DNA of 64,000 bases from contig NW_023605083.1 of NCBI RefSeq assembly GCF_014898055.3, forward strand, positions 95,567,483 to 95,631,482, in the 5' to 3' direction. A program made the position numbers and the translations under genes. Positions within the stretch are counted from its first letter, which is position 1; every line of letters starts with the position of its first letter. The notes under the pieces are model-generated. The model saw only the letters and a list, made by a program, of their open reading frames with translations. It was not told the origin of the DNA and searched no databases. Shown here in pieces: positions 44,875 to 56,697 of this stretch. The stretch is from Talpa occidentalis (taxonomy: Eukaryota > Chordata > Mammalia > Eulipotyphla > Talpidae).

Positions 44875-45825
44875 AGCTATGGACCTTTTCTTTCTAGTCT
44901 TGAAACTGGCATCTCTATTTATAGATGCTTCCTTTCCTCCCGCCTACTTCTTCTCTTGTCAATGTATATATCGATACATACAAATATATATTAAAACTTG
45001 TTTTTATTAATCTGCCTCTACTCATATGTCTTAACACTGCAATTCAGCTATGGAGGGACATGGGACATACATGAGTGGTGGCATGTTGAACCAGACTCAA
45101 CTATGCAAAATGTCTTGTGCTCCAGTGACTGGGATGTGGAACTAGCCACACTCTATGACTGAATTTGCTGAGTTCTGAGATCTCTGTGCTTTGCAGGAAA
45201 GGGATGCCAGCCCAGGAGGAAGCGAGAGCCATGGAAGGGAGAGAATGGGAGGCTCATCCTTGCCCCTTCCCTCTGGGTTTCCGTTTCCTCTCCTGCCACT
45301 CTCATAGCACTGGTGGCTAGATGATCCCTAATGTGTGGCAGGAAGCCACTTTGTGATTTTAGTTTTTAAAAAAAGTGTAATGTCTTTTTTGAGTCTTTAA
45401 ATCTTAGACCATCTTCATACATTGGCCACCCAGCCACAGAGGAAGGGTTTGGCATCAAGTTTCTTCTGTCTGGGGGAACAAAGAAGAAAGAGGTCATGCC
45501 TGCTTTATTACTGGAAATTTAAGGTAACTTAGAATTTATCATTTAGCTCAAAATATCAGAAAACATCCTCTTTAATAACCTAGTCCTAGTCTAAACCACT
45601 AAACCATCAAATCACAAGAGTTACAATTGGACCAAGTGCAGGCTGACCTTAGAGTTCTATTGGGTCCCACTAGACTGACCAGAGGTTGTACCAGTTCTAT
45701 CTCCTGTTGGCTTGAGATCAGGGGCCAAATTAAAACCTGTGAAAGTCCATCCTCTATGGTAAGAGGAGGGTGAACAGCAGGTGGAGGATTATTCAAGTCC
45801 ATGCACCCTTCTCTGTTAGTGAGCT
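44875..45825. other. Intergenic sequence 3' of the POM121-like locus
   Basis: ATATATTAAAACTTG near 44995 could be a poly(A) signal context of the retrogene but is not decisive. The rest is unassigned. Confidence 0.4.
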
Positions 45826-45829
45826 AACT

Positions 45830-46028
45830 TAACTCAAGGACGGGTAGCTTTTGGGTGCTTGATTTAGAAACTATATTCTTTGTCTTTCCTGTATTGTTTA
45901 CTCATTGTATTAACATTCCTTTTCATTAAAGTCTCATATGTTCTGTGTTGATGCAGCGGATGGCAGAAACTATTTAGAGCAGGCAGCTTTGCGGAGTCTG
46001 GGGTGTCCCTCTCCCTGCCCTGTAACAG
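45830..46028 (+). mobile_element. LTR, family 2, 3' fragment
   Basis: The last ~200 bp of a family 2 LTR in plus orientation (GGGTGCTTGATTTAGAAACT ... CCCTGTAACA). The 5' two thirds are missing. It abuts an L1-like tail at 46029. Confidence 0.8.
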
Positions 46029-46385
46029 TAGGATCACACAACAGACCAGCACTCGGTCACAAAGAGAAATGAAGTACTTATCCGTGCTGCTTGAATAGAC
46101 ATGGATAAACAGTGAAAACAGGCAAAATAAAAGTCTACACGCTATGTGATTCCATTCTGAAATTCAAGAGTAGGGAATCTGCCCAGGGACATAAAGTTAA
46201 TTAGTACTTGAGTCATAGCTCAGCGGTATTGTTTTTTGTTTTTTTTTTTGAGGTGACGAAAATGTTGTGAAATCGACTGGTGAACTTACACATATTCGTG
46301 GATATTAAAGACCACTGAAAGTACACTTCACAAGGCTGTACTGCATGGTCTATGAATTATGGCTTAATAGAGCTACCTTTAAAAA
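46029..46385 (+). mobile_element. Old L1 3' tail
   Basis: GGTGACGAAAATGTTGTGAAATCGAC...AAGACCACTGAAAGTACACTTCAC resembles the L1 3'UTR text GAAATGTTCT...ACCACTGAATTGTACACTT. Strongly diverged. Confidence 0.5.
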
Positions 46386-46394
46386 TGTGTAAAC

Positions 46395-46664
46395 GGGGGC
46401 CTCCCCGGGGGCGCAGCAGTTGAACGCTGGGTTGCGGAGCTGCCCGCAGCCTCTGCAGCGCCAGTTCGATCCCCGGCTGCCTGGTTAGGGTCCCACATGG
46501 CGTGCAGACCTCTCTTGCCGCCCGCTGCTCCCCTCAGCAGTGTATTTCGTCGGCCTGCCTGTTCTGTTCCCCACTCTGGCTCTGGTGAATTCTCTCACCC
46601 TCCTGCGCTTCTGACTGTACCCAGTGCTTGTACAAATAAATAAATAAATCTTAAAAAAAAAAAG
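46395..46664 (+). mobile_element. SINE type B
   Basis: Head GGGGGCCTCCCCGGGGGC, B box AGTTCGATCCCCGG, tail TTGTACAAATAAATAAATAAATC. Young-looking. Confidence 0.93.
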
Positions 46665-46669
46665 GACTG

Positions 46670-48228
46670 GCTTAAAAAAAAAAAAAACCTAGCTTTTATT
46701 TTTACATGTGTCCACTACATTATAATTAGGTAATAACTAATCAATTATCCAAATGAAAGTGAGGGGTAAATAATAATTAGCTAGGAAATTACATGCTCAG
46801 ATAAAATTTGGTGTTTGTATTCCTAAGAGGATGATAAGAATAAATAATTGGTGTGTGGGGTAGGAGATTTTTATTTCAATCTTTATACTGTTCAATTCTA
46901 GAACTTTTACTTGATCCTTTTCATTTCTTCTTAAGACTTCATAATCTCTAGCTCATATTTTCAAACTTCCTATTTCTCTGAACATATTAAACATTTTGTA
47001 TCAGGTATCTGATCATTCAAATAACTCGCTGCTTATTGTCTCTACCGATTGTCACTTATAGTATCTTGTTTAAGTGTTTGTGATTTTTGGCTGTGAGTTA
47101 TTAATTTTCCTTTCCCTACTTGTAATTCTTTGAGGCCTGAGTTGAAGTTCCTCCAAAGATGATTTTGATTTGCTTCTGCCTGGGGACACTACTGACATAG
47201 GTTCAGTGAAGTTCTCTGAAGTTTTGGGAACACAGCAGCAGAATGAATTCAGACTGTAGAGCTACATGGAAGTTGACTTGAAGGTTATCAATTCTTGGAG
47301 TTTAAAAAAAAACTTTTGCTCCACCTAGAGCCATGATAAGGGCAAATCTGTTTCAATGCCATCTCCAAGAGATTGGCAGATTCACTTTCTTTCGTTATAC
47401 TTTGTATCTCAAATCTCTAGTATTTATGAGATAAAGTTCCCCACCAGCATAATATACTTCCTCTGTGATTGTGACTTTTCCTGCATTTTCAGACTCCACT
47501 CTCCACCTGACCCTCTCAGGCTGCTCACTGGCTCTGCGACAGTGTGAGCCTATTGCCTCAGCTTGACAATGAAGTATCCATGTGTTGAGGATTAGATAAA
47601 ACTATACATCTAAACATATGGCAGTTTTGTCTTTATCTTGCAATTCCTGGGGAGCAGTTGAATAATTTTAAACAAAATGATGTAAGTGGGTTCATCCTTT
47701 AGAAAGACTAAGGGAATAGGTTGAAGGGGAACAAAACAATGGGTGAGGAAGATTAGTGAGAAGGCAGAAATACAAAAGGGAAAATGAGTGCATAAAGGCA
47801 ATAGGACTGGAGAGGAAAAAAAAACTAAGGATATAATCAAAAGGATTGGTTCCTAGTTGGAAGCAGCGGTGAAGAGAAAGGAAGGATTAAGAAAGGAAAA
47901 TCCAATGCTTCAAGAACAAAAACTGATCCTAAGAAGTTCTTATACTTTTTCTGCCCTCAATAGAAGGAATTCTCTGAAAATACATTTATCTTCTAGAAGC
48001 TGGCAAAAATGGGTTGAGATCCAGTCTTATGAACAAAAAAAAATTAAGTTATGAAATACCATCTGGATCACAAGTGAGCAGGGATAATGATGTAATGTCA
48101 CTTTTAATCATATACTAATGCCATTTTCTTGAGGATGAAAATAATTTCAGTGCATGGAGTGGAATATACAGGCTATGAAGCAGGCAGGTATCATGTACAC
48201 GTAACAAACCTTTACTTAAAAAAAATCT
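46670..48228. other. Intergenic, AT-rich; possible old LINE at 46850-47170
   Basis: TACTGTTCAATTCTAGAACTTTTACTTGATCC suggests a decayed LINE, unplaced. Frames at 47356-47840 have no domain. Confidence 0.4.
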
Positions 48229-48230
48229 AG

Positions 48231-48486
48231 TTTTTTTTTAAAGATTTATTTATTTATGCATACAAGAATTGGGGCTAGAGGTGTGGGAGGTGAGAGGATT
48301 CACCAGAGTGGGGGACAGAACAGGTGCATCTACTGAGATACACTGCTGAGGGGAGCAGCTGGCAAGACAGGAGAGGTCTGCTGTGCCATGTGGGTAGCTC
48401 TCTGCCGGAGATCGAACTCCTGCTGCAGTGGCCGCAGATTGCTTCATAGTGCTGAGACTTAACTCCTTGTACCACCAAGGAGGCCC
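48231..48486 (-). mobile_element. SINE type A
   Basis: Starts TTTTTTTTTAAAGATTTATTTATTTATGC and ends GGAGGCC. A small deletion lies near the GACAGAGTGGGG step (CACCAGAGTGGGGGAC). Confidence 0.92.
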
Positions 48487-48785
48487 CGAAACTGATGTTC
48501 TAGCTACTAATCATCAATCTCCAACTTCAATTAAATTCCTTTTTCACTATAAAAAGCGCCCACTTACGGCTTTGCTGGTTGGTTCTAAGGGTAACCACAT
48601 TTTACACAACTGCCACTGTGTGGGCCTCTAAGCCTGACTGACCCCTAATACATGTCCTTCAGCTCATTTTCATGACAACAGATCAAGCCTTGGTAAGGCT
48701 GATGAAGGAAGTATCCCCAACTATATAGTTCACTCTTAATACTTCTCAACTCCACACTTCTTTGACTGCATTTTTACTAACATGT

Positions 48786-49027
48786 CTTTTTTTTTTTTTT
48801 AAGATTTATACAAGGACTGGGATACAGAGGCACGGGAGGGAGAGAGAATTCACCAGAGACAGAACAGGGAGCAGAACAGGCACTCTGACCGAAGACACTG
48901 CTGAGGGGAGCAGCGTGCGGCGCCATGTAGGAATATCCCTGGTTGGCCGGGAATTGAACCCACACTGCAGAGGCTGCAGACAGCTTCACAGCACAGCACT
49001 CAACTGACTGCGCCACCCGGGAGGCCC
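48786..49027 (-). mobile_element. SINE type B-like, shortened
   Basis: TTTTACTAACATGTCTT and TTTTACTAACAGGTCTT flank it. The tail lacks the ATAAAT repeats (AAGATTTATACAAGG), and the CGGCAGGAGAGG step is deleted. Confidence 0.92.
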
Positions 49028-49273
49028 TTTTACTAACAGGTCTTAAGGTGTTATGGTCTTGGCTTTGAGTCTTACCTCTCCTACCATTTTCTGAGCCCAA
49101 ACCACTTCCCCAAACCTTTTTGTCTCATATCTAAAAGGGGATACTTTTAAATCCTGCTGATCAGGCAGTTCTCGATTAGTTTAATATTTCATTTCTGGGA
49201 GAGTCAAAACTAATTGTCTCAGTTTGGTGACATAGGGCTTAGCATTAATGACTCCATTTTGGGCCTGCTGTAT

Positions 49274-49558
49274 CTTTCTTTTCTTTTCTTTTCTTTTTTT
49301 TTTAATTTCTTTATTCACACAAGCACTGGGTACAGTCAGAAGCACAGGCGGGAGGGTGAGAGAATTCACCAGAGCCAGAGCAGGGAACAGAACAGGTAGA
49401 CGACGAAGTACACTGCTGAGGGGAGCAGCAGCGGGCAGCAGGAGAGGTCTGCGCGCCATGTGGGACCCTCGCCCTGTGGCCGGGGATCGAACTGGCGCTG
49501 CAGAGGCTGCGGGCAGCTTCGCAACCCAGCACTCAACCATTGTGCCACCAGGGAGGCC
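49274..49558 (-). mobile_element. SINE type B
   Basis: CTGCTGTATCTTTCTT and CTGTTGTATCGTTCTT are the target duplication. The tail carries TTTTC repeats. Confidence 0.93.
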
Positions 49559-49739
49559 CTGTTGTATCGTTCTTAACACTTATAACAGCTTTATCACCAA
49601 GATGTTATAATAGTTTAATGTACGTCAAACACTTTAGGGCAAGGGTGCATTCTGAGGTTTCCTGGAATAATCTGAGTAAAACAAGTAGTAAAATATATGA
49701 CTGACTTCAACATCTGTTGTTTAATACCAGAATCAATCC

Positions 49740-50150
49740 AACATTACTGTACACCTATCCTGTTGATGACAGATTTAGGAGCTGTATCTATAGCAAAATC
49801 AAAATTAGAAACTTCTCCTTTCATAAAGTTTACACTATGAATGACAAACAATAAACAAACCAACAAGTTGTAAATCCATATAGTGATGACAATACAATGC
49901 AATGACATTCTAACTGGGGCAGAGGCAACGTTAAATAGTGTAGTCACAGAAAGCCTCTCTGAAAGGATGACATTTAAACCAGACAAGAATGCTCTGGGCA
50001 GAAAGAACAGCAGGTGCAATGGCCCTGAGGTCTTAATAAACTTGCCATGTTGGGGTTAAAAAAGAAATAACAGAAATAACAGTGCTCCATTCAGCTGGAG
50101 CACTGTCTCATGAGGAACCAGGAAAATAAACCAGAGATACTGCGCAGTGG
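49740..50150 (-). mobile_element. L2 relic
   Basis: GAAAGCCTCTCTGAAAGGATGACATTTAAACCAGAC and GAACAGCAGGTGCAATGGCCCTGAG are reverse-strand L2 landmarks. Confidence 0.75.
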
Positions 50151-50159
50151 CAGGCAGGC

Positions 50160-51530
50160 AGATTATAAATCTTCCTATATCAATATAGTTACATTACATT
50201 AATATACAAAAATAATTATATTAATACAATTTATAAGTGGTACAGACAAGCGTGGTTGCAGTGAAAATGGAGAGACAAAACTGGGATATGCTTTTTTGGA
50301 AAAAAAATAAAGGCTATGGTCGAGAGCAAATGAGATTAACAAACAACTCCCACAAGCGTAGAGTGCAGAGGCTACCTGTCTCTCATGATTGTCTTGCAGA
50401 ATTGGTGCTCAGCTAGGACCCGGTAACTCCATGGGGTATCCTTTCCCCTAGCATCTAGGGCTTCGCTGGAGAGGCTGGGATATCTACAGAGGCACTCAGC
50501 CCGAGAGAATGTCTGATCATTACCACGTCTGCATCTGTTATGGTATCTCCTGCATGTCAGATCAGGTTAAAAGCAGGCAGAGGAAAGGAAAGTCTCAATA
50601 AGTATCTAAGCAATGAGTGAGGACTTGATCAATGACCAAGAGGTTGTAAGATGCAAGATCAGTGCTGGATCTTCCAAGTTTTCTCCTGGAGTGGATGGAG
50701 GGCAAGAAGTACTTCAGAGCAGTAATGACTCCTGATTAAACTTTGTTTTAAAAATCAAATTAAAATACATGAAGGTTTGTACTACATATATTAATACAAT
50801 TTATAAGTTGCAAGTTTTTCGTTAAAACCCTGTCTTTCATCCTCAGTCTTCATTACCTCTAGTCACACTTTTATGGGAGATTTAGGTGTCAATTTACTAA
50901 TGATGAAAATTATGTCAACATTCTATATTTCCTTTCAAAGAAATAGTCTACTAAGTTAGTGAAATAAAATTACAAATGACCTACTGTGCGTGTGTGTATA
51001 CACATATGTACATATATATAGTGTATATAGTTTCTAGGCTTCTGTGGGGTTTTGTTCATTTCTGTTGTCTTTGCCTATCAATAAACTGCCTAGGTTTGAC
51101 CTCTGGTCTCTGACCGACCTCTTTCTGCTTCTCAGGTAGCAATGAACAATCACAACCTGAATTGACATCTACTGCTCACCTCGCAGCCCCAGTACCTGAG
51201 TCAGAAAGCAAGGCTGGCAGCTACAATAGGCCAAAGTAAACTAGATTCCTAGAAGTTGTATCTCCTCACCATAACACAAGTTGAAGAATAGGAACCCCTT
51301 CCTTTAAACATTAGGTGTATCACACCTACTCAAACAGAAAGTAAAGCTGATGCATCACAGATTTATCTGTGGTTTGAAGAGTAACAGAGAGATATAACAA
51401 CCACGAGAAGAAAAAGAGGCCATGAACACTTCAAGAAGGAAATGCTTCCCCAATGTGAAATGCACAGATAATTTAATGGAATTTACTTGGTTTTCCCCTC
51501 TTAAGGGTCTGACTTCAGAAAATCAAATTA
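50160..51530. other. Intergenic sequence downstream of MAP2K4
   Basis: AT-rich with a TG/TA microsatellite at 50988-51030. No exon, RNA gene or named repeat recognised. Confidence 0.5.
50988..51030. repeat. (TG)n/(TA)n microsatellite
   Basis: GCGTGTGTGTATACACATATG then ACATATATATAG, a short alternating purine-pyrimidine tract. Confidence 0.75.
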
Positions 51531-51534
51531 CAAA

Positions 51535-53982
51535 GTCATCAGCACATCCTAGATTTATTACAACTGACCTGCAGGCAAAAGGATAGAACTATTACATAAA
51601 CACTTCGATTCCATGTATATATCTTAAATAGAGGAGGAATTCAAACAAGAATACAGGATAAAATATTCCAAAGCTCCAAGAAGCAGTAATGTTACTGAGC
51701 TCCATTTTTACAGACAAATAAGGCAATATCCCTGCACATTAGCTTTTTGATATTTTTTATACATTTTTTTTTCCTATGGTACAAGAGAAAAATAACCAGA
51801 GCTCACAATGTACAGTTCTTACACTATTTTCACAGTTTGTGAACACTATACACCCTTTTGTTTTAATAAAGATACATTGTAATAAACTCCTTGCCCTTAA
51901 GTTTATAGTTTATAATATTCTATGATTAATACACTAAAATTGCCTTTTTATGTGGTATTCCACACAATAGAACGGTCACATTAGCTCCTGGACAGTCAGA
52001 ATTGCTTTAATCTCCATTTGTTAAATGGCAAAGTGACCCTAAGCTGAGCCAGATGGGAAGTTGACAGCAGAGAAACAAATTCCTCTTGAGTCCCCGGGAG
52101 CAATGGAGGATGATGGCTTGGTGTGGTTGAAGGAAGACATGTAGCAATGCTTCCTTTCAGAACACTGGGAAGTCTAAGATTTAGGTTACCATGGGGGAGA
52201 AAATAGGAAAATGAGGCAAGTGGACTGAGTGATAAATCACTTTTCAATTCTGAAACTTACAGGGATATAACTTTAAACAGCACCATCCTCCCTTTACTTT
52301 CTATTGTTTGTGACTGTCACTCCGGGAGGAGACACAGCAATACCTGCCACCATTTGGTTCTGTAATGGCATCATCTGCATCTCAGACCATGGCTGTTTTA
52401 CATTCCAGTGTGCTTGAATCGCTCACAGTGCTGCTTAACTGCTCTATGAAGCCTAATGTTCAATGCCAGGAAGGCCAGAGGGACACCAAATGGGAAAGTG
52501 AGGAAGCACAGCAAAAGAGAGCAGATTTGAATGGCAGATCTGTTCCGGGTTTTGGGCACTCGGGGGTGGGGAGGTGTAGCATTCCAATTCCAAGAAATGA
52601 TGGTGACCTGCTAAAGACTCTCGCAGGTGATGAGCTAGAAGACTGGCATATCAGATCCTCATCTGGTCAAAAGTGTCTCTAGAAAAGATGCTTCTTCATC
52701 ACCTACCACACATTAGCTGGGCCCCATGCTTCTCAGTCTTTTAAACATTAGAGCATATGAGAGATTTGGGGCTAAAAATCCTTGGTAAGGAATATCCCTG
52801 GTGATTATAAAGATTTTTGACATTTAAAAAAAGGCAAAAGATTGGATTAAGCAAAAGTCACGTAGTGGCAATAGACCACACAGAAAGGGAAAGAGATTCA
52901 GAAACTGAAGACCTGGACCAGTGATGGCAAACAACTGAGATTTGGTCTTTTGCTGCCTACAAGAAATCATCAATCAAGGCACATCGCTACTAGCTACTTC
53001 TCCCTGTTAGTGAGTTATGATGGCTAAAATATCAGGCTTGGGACCAAGGGGAAATATATAGCTGCTACAAGTTGTTCCAAATAAGATACTAGAATTAAAA
53101 ACATCTGTAAACTTGGCCCTCTGTACTTTTTTTCTTCGTTCAGTCCTGGTGGTTTGTGGCAGGTGGAACATCAAGTTGGCAGCACACCGAATTCTTAGAA
53201 TGAAAATTCTTAGGATCAGCACCTTCTTTGACAAGTGGCAGACTCCTGAGTCTTCCCATGAAGAGTAGAAGGACTGGTAAAGGAGAAAAGAACACATTCT
53301 GTCCTGTCTCAATATTTTAATGTTCACCTCTTTGAATGCAACATGATTTTTGGTAAAGATAAAATCATTCTAATTTAACATATTTCAAACAGGAAATTTG
53401 GCTGAGCACATCGATCCCCAAACATCGACTGTGACTGTAAAGCAAAAGAATATCAAATCAGTAAATCTATTGCACTTGGTGAAGAAAGTAAATTCCTCCT
53501 TTGTCTCCCAGCTCCAGAAGGCAATGTGTCTCATTGGCTGTGCAAGCTCTTCTCACTCAAGCCTGAGTCTCTATGTTCAGACATAGTACATCCATCACCG
53601 CATTCTTCCCATACTAAGAAATCTGACAAAACACCATTCCAGTAGCTGCGTCTCCAGGTTTTTGAGTCTAAAAATGAATTTAAGATGTGATCTAATCACA
53701 GTCAACAAATTGATCGTACTGACTTCCACATTTCATGAACATGTTCATCACGAAAGAGCAGGATGAGGTCTCTCTGACCAGCACTAACACTGTGTGATCA
53801 ATCGGGTGTTACGGGGATGCACGTTCTAGGTGACAGGAGTATACAGACATGATGGAAACGAACACCAATCTTATTGCACATGGTGTCTGGGCGAGCAATA
53901 AAAACACTGTGATACGGGATGAAAATTCTTTACGTCTTGCTTCCTCTCAGCCCTTTTTCTAGAGTCTGACGTAGCAGCGATA
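51535..53982 (-). other. MAP2K4: MAP2K4 3' untranslated region
   Basis: About 2.45 kb from the stop codon down to a canonical AATAAA on the minus strand (51554-51559). The stretch is free of the SINEs that crowd the rest of the window, which fits purifying selection on a long UTR. The length suits what I remember of the mammalian MAP2K4 3'UTR. The exact cleavage site is inferred as 15-25 bases past the signal. A plus-strand reading frame of about 105 codons at 52365-52682 lies inside it and is treated as chance. Confidence 0.8.
51554..51559 (-). terminator. MAP2K4 poly(A) signal AATAAA
   Basis: The minus strand reads GTAATAAATCTAGG here, followed by a G/T-rich run (GTGCTGATG) of the kind seen downstream of cleavage sites. 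I saw no other AATAAA on this strand between here and the stop codon. Confidence 0.7.
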
Positions 53983-54096
53983 TCAATCGACATACATGGG
54001 AGAGCTGGGAGTAGCTGGCATTTGATCCAGGATTTTACAAACATAGCATGCGACCTCTACAGTACGTTCTTCATACATCAAAATGAAGGGATGTTT
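53983..54096 (-). CDS. MAP2K4: MAP2K4 last coding exon with stop (KHPFILMYEE...SPMYVD)
   Basis: On the minus strand, after a TTGCAG acceptor, this exon reads KHPFILMYEERTVEVACYVC... and ends PSSPMYVD with a TGA stop at 53983-53985. These are the last 37 residues of MAP2K4. It is established for this family that the segment just after the kinase core (the DVD site) docks upstream MAP3Ks such as MEKK1. The 38 codons including stop are all intact, so the locus is a functional-looking gene and not a processed copy (real introns are present). The 3'UTR follows at lower coordinates. Confidence 0.97.
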   Translation of the reverse strand, partial: KHPFILMYEERTVEVACYVCKILDQMPATPSSPMYVD

Positions 54097-55095
54097 CTGC
54101 AAGACAATTGAAACAAGAAAAGGTCAAAATTTGTATGAGCCCATGCTGAACTTTTCCCAATTTAGATGCTAGAACTGAAGGCTCCAACCACATGTGGCTA
54201 TAAATAATAAAGCATGTGTCCAGAGAGGCAAGCACAGCCTATATTTCATGTAGATATGTTGAGTGGGTGTGGCAAACCTAGATAAACCCCAATACCCCAG
54301 TTCCCCCATGCACAACAGAAGGCTCTTACAAAAAGGCCCTGTTTGTGATCCTGATGTCCACTGCAAGAGGCTCAATAGACACATCCTATGAGCTTCTGCC
54401 CTGTGCATTCCAAAGCCTACAGCTCCTTTTCTGCTTGCAAACCACCCTTTAGTGTTGCATCTCTCAATACTTTTCTTTCATAGTTTCTCTAAATATGTTG
54501 TTTGGATATCTTTAGAGTCAAACTGCAGCTGACTGTAAGTTTGGTCTAATATCTTTGACAGTTTGAAGCTAAGTATGACAAATAAGTGGATCTTTTCTTA
54601 AAATGTTCTCAAATTATTAGATCACATTGATTTCGTTACTGCTGGGACCAACACTATATCCAGTAAACTGCTTACAACACCCAACTTCCATGGGGTAGGT
54701 GAGAATTTTCAAATAAATGGGAATTGGATATTTGATGTATAAATTTGGGTGAGAGCATTTAATAAAGTCAGAATAGCACAGCGAATTCTTCTAGAAATTA
54801 CACATACATAGACCATGCAGTGGTCTGTTAAAGTGAATGCTGCAATTCTTTGGGGATAATTTAGTAACACAGCAAGGTCAAAATTTTCCAGGAGACTCTA
54901 GTTAGTAAATCAGTAGAAAAATCAGAAATACAAATTTTTTCTTTCCAAATATTGTTTTAAAATACTTTAAGACATAGTGAATAAAGTTAAGCTGTTTGAG
55001 AAGTTAAGAGAAGTTAAGAGAAGCCCACTGAATGAGCACACTAAGGGGATTCAGGGATGAGGAAGTGTCTAAAATTTCCACAGTGTCACACTTAC
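54097..55095 (-). other. MAP2K4 last intron (999 bp)
   Basis: Defined by GTAAGTG at the upstream exon edge and TTGCAG at the downstream edge. It contains no recognisable repeat apart from a short 12-bp tandem (AGTTAAGAGAAG, about two copies near 55000-55023). Confidence 0.9.
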
Positions 55096-55141
55096 CAGAA
55101 GTTCTTTATACTTTGGCCTTTTGGATTCATCCTTTGTAAGG
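55096..55141 (-). CDS. MAP2K4: MAP2K4 penultimate exon (46 bp, LTKDESKRPKYKELL)
   Basis: This tiny exon on the minus strand encodes LTKDESKRPKYKELL after one base completing a Cys codon. It is bounded by a TTTTAG acceptor and a GTAAGTG donor. The SKRP segment holds the conserved subdomain XI arginine that stabilises the kinase C-lobe. One base plus 15 codons gives 46 bp and keeps phase with both neighbouring exons. It is too short for ORF finders and was found by reading the splice-flanked frame. The flanking introns are 6.8 kb (upstream) and 999 bp (downstream). It is intact. Confidence 0.97.
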
Positions 55142-56106
55142 CTAAAATAACATCAAAACGACATTATTAAAATGAAAACACATTTATCCAAGTATTTTTC
55201 TTTTCACAACTGAAATATTACAAAAATCAAGTAGTTTTCTCCTTCAGATATAAAGTGACCAAGTAGACAACCTACCAAATATGGAAAATTAAGACAAAAT
55301 ACACTCTAAGGATTTACCCTTAGCATATTCAGTGTAGAAGCATAAGCAAAATGTTAGGAACTGTTCTAAAAAATTGTGACATAGCTGCTTGTTAGACTAC
55401 TACTTAGTTAAATATAATTATGAATAAGTTTAAAAAATGTATGTGCATATACATGCATATATTTCTAAATATATACACATATAAGATACCACATAAGAGA
55501 CTCCAGTAAGTTCAGGAGATAAACCACATTTGAATTTTATCAATTTATCTTAGATTTAAAAAATGTTTACACCCTGTATCTCAATCTTATGTTCTTTGGC
55601 ACAAAGATTTATAATAGCACAACTGCACTAAGGACTATAATACTGTATTAAAATTCTCTACCCTGTTGCTCTTTCTCCCTTGAATTCTCCCTTGCCTGAT
55701 TAATATTGCCAGAACAGTTTTCATTTTGTTCATATTTACCTGATCTATCCTGGGTCACATTTAAATCTCCTCTCTTCTACCCTCAATTAAATTCCTTTTT
55801 TCCTATCACATATAAATGAATATTGGCAACATAGTTCATCTGTTCTTAAACTAAATGCTACTTTCTTCTCCTATACTTCCTGTAGTAAATGCTGGGTACT
55901 TAGATTCCTCTTCAGGAGTTGAAGGATATTTCTACACTGCTGGGGGTGCTGCCACCAGATAATCCTCGGGTGTCAGCCTGCTAGGGATTACCTCAACCAC
56001 CTAAGAGAGCACTGTGGCCTCCTGGGACTGCTTGCATCTAATGATTGACCTTGTGGCCAGAAGAAAGCACCTGTAGGACTTTGATTCTATAAGACATAAT
56101 GTCCCA

Positions 56107-56382
56107 GGGGCCTCCCTGGTGGCGCAAGAGGTTAAGTCTCAGCACTATGAAGCTATCCATAGCCCCTGAAGCACGAGTTTGATCACTGGCCAGGGAGGTG
56201 ACCCACATGGCACAGCAGACCCCTCCTGTCTCACCTGTTGCTCCCCTCAGTAGTGTATTTCAGTAGATCTTCCTGTTCTGCTCCCCACTCTGTCTCTGGT
56301 GAATCCTCTCACGTCCCGCCCCCGCACCTCTGGCCTATACCCCAGCTCTTGTATGCACAAATAAATCTTAAAAAGAAAAAGT
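56107..56382 (+). mobile_element. SINE type A (MAP2K4 intron)
   Basis: ATAATGTCCCAG and GTAATTTCCCAG flank it; antisense to MAP2K4. Full length. Confidence 0.92.
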
Positions 56383-56649
56383 AATTTCCCAGCTGCCAAT
56401 GTCTCTTATAGAGCTAGATACACAGAAAGCCCATGGCTTCAGGTTTCCATAACATTTTATATGTAGACCTGATGCATTTTTCATCCATATAGACATTTAC
56501 TTTTGTTGTAAAACTGCCACATCATTTTATTTTTCTAGCTTCCAATGAGCAGAAAATTGTATGATCATACAAACTCACGATGCCATGTAAGTAGAAATCT
56601 TTAAATTATTACTAACTTCCATCCCAGAATTACTGCTGTCATCACTGCT

Positions 56650-56697
56650 GGCAGCTTCGCAACCCAGTGCTCAACCACTGCACCACCGGGGAGGCCC
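56650..56697 (-). mobile_element. SINE type B 5' stub (MAP2K4 intron)
   Basis: Only the first 48 bases of the head remain (reverse of GGGCCTCCCCGGTGGTGC ... GCGAAGCTGCC), sense to MAP2K4. No tail. Confidence 0.85.
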
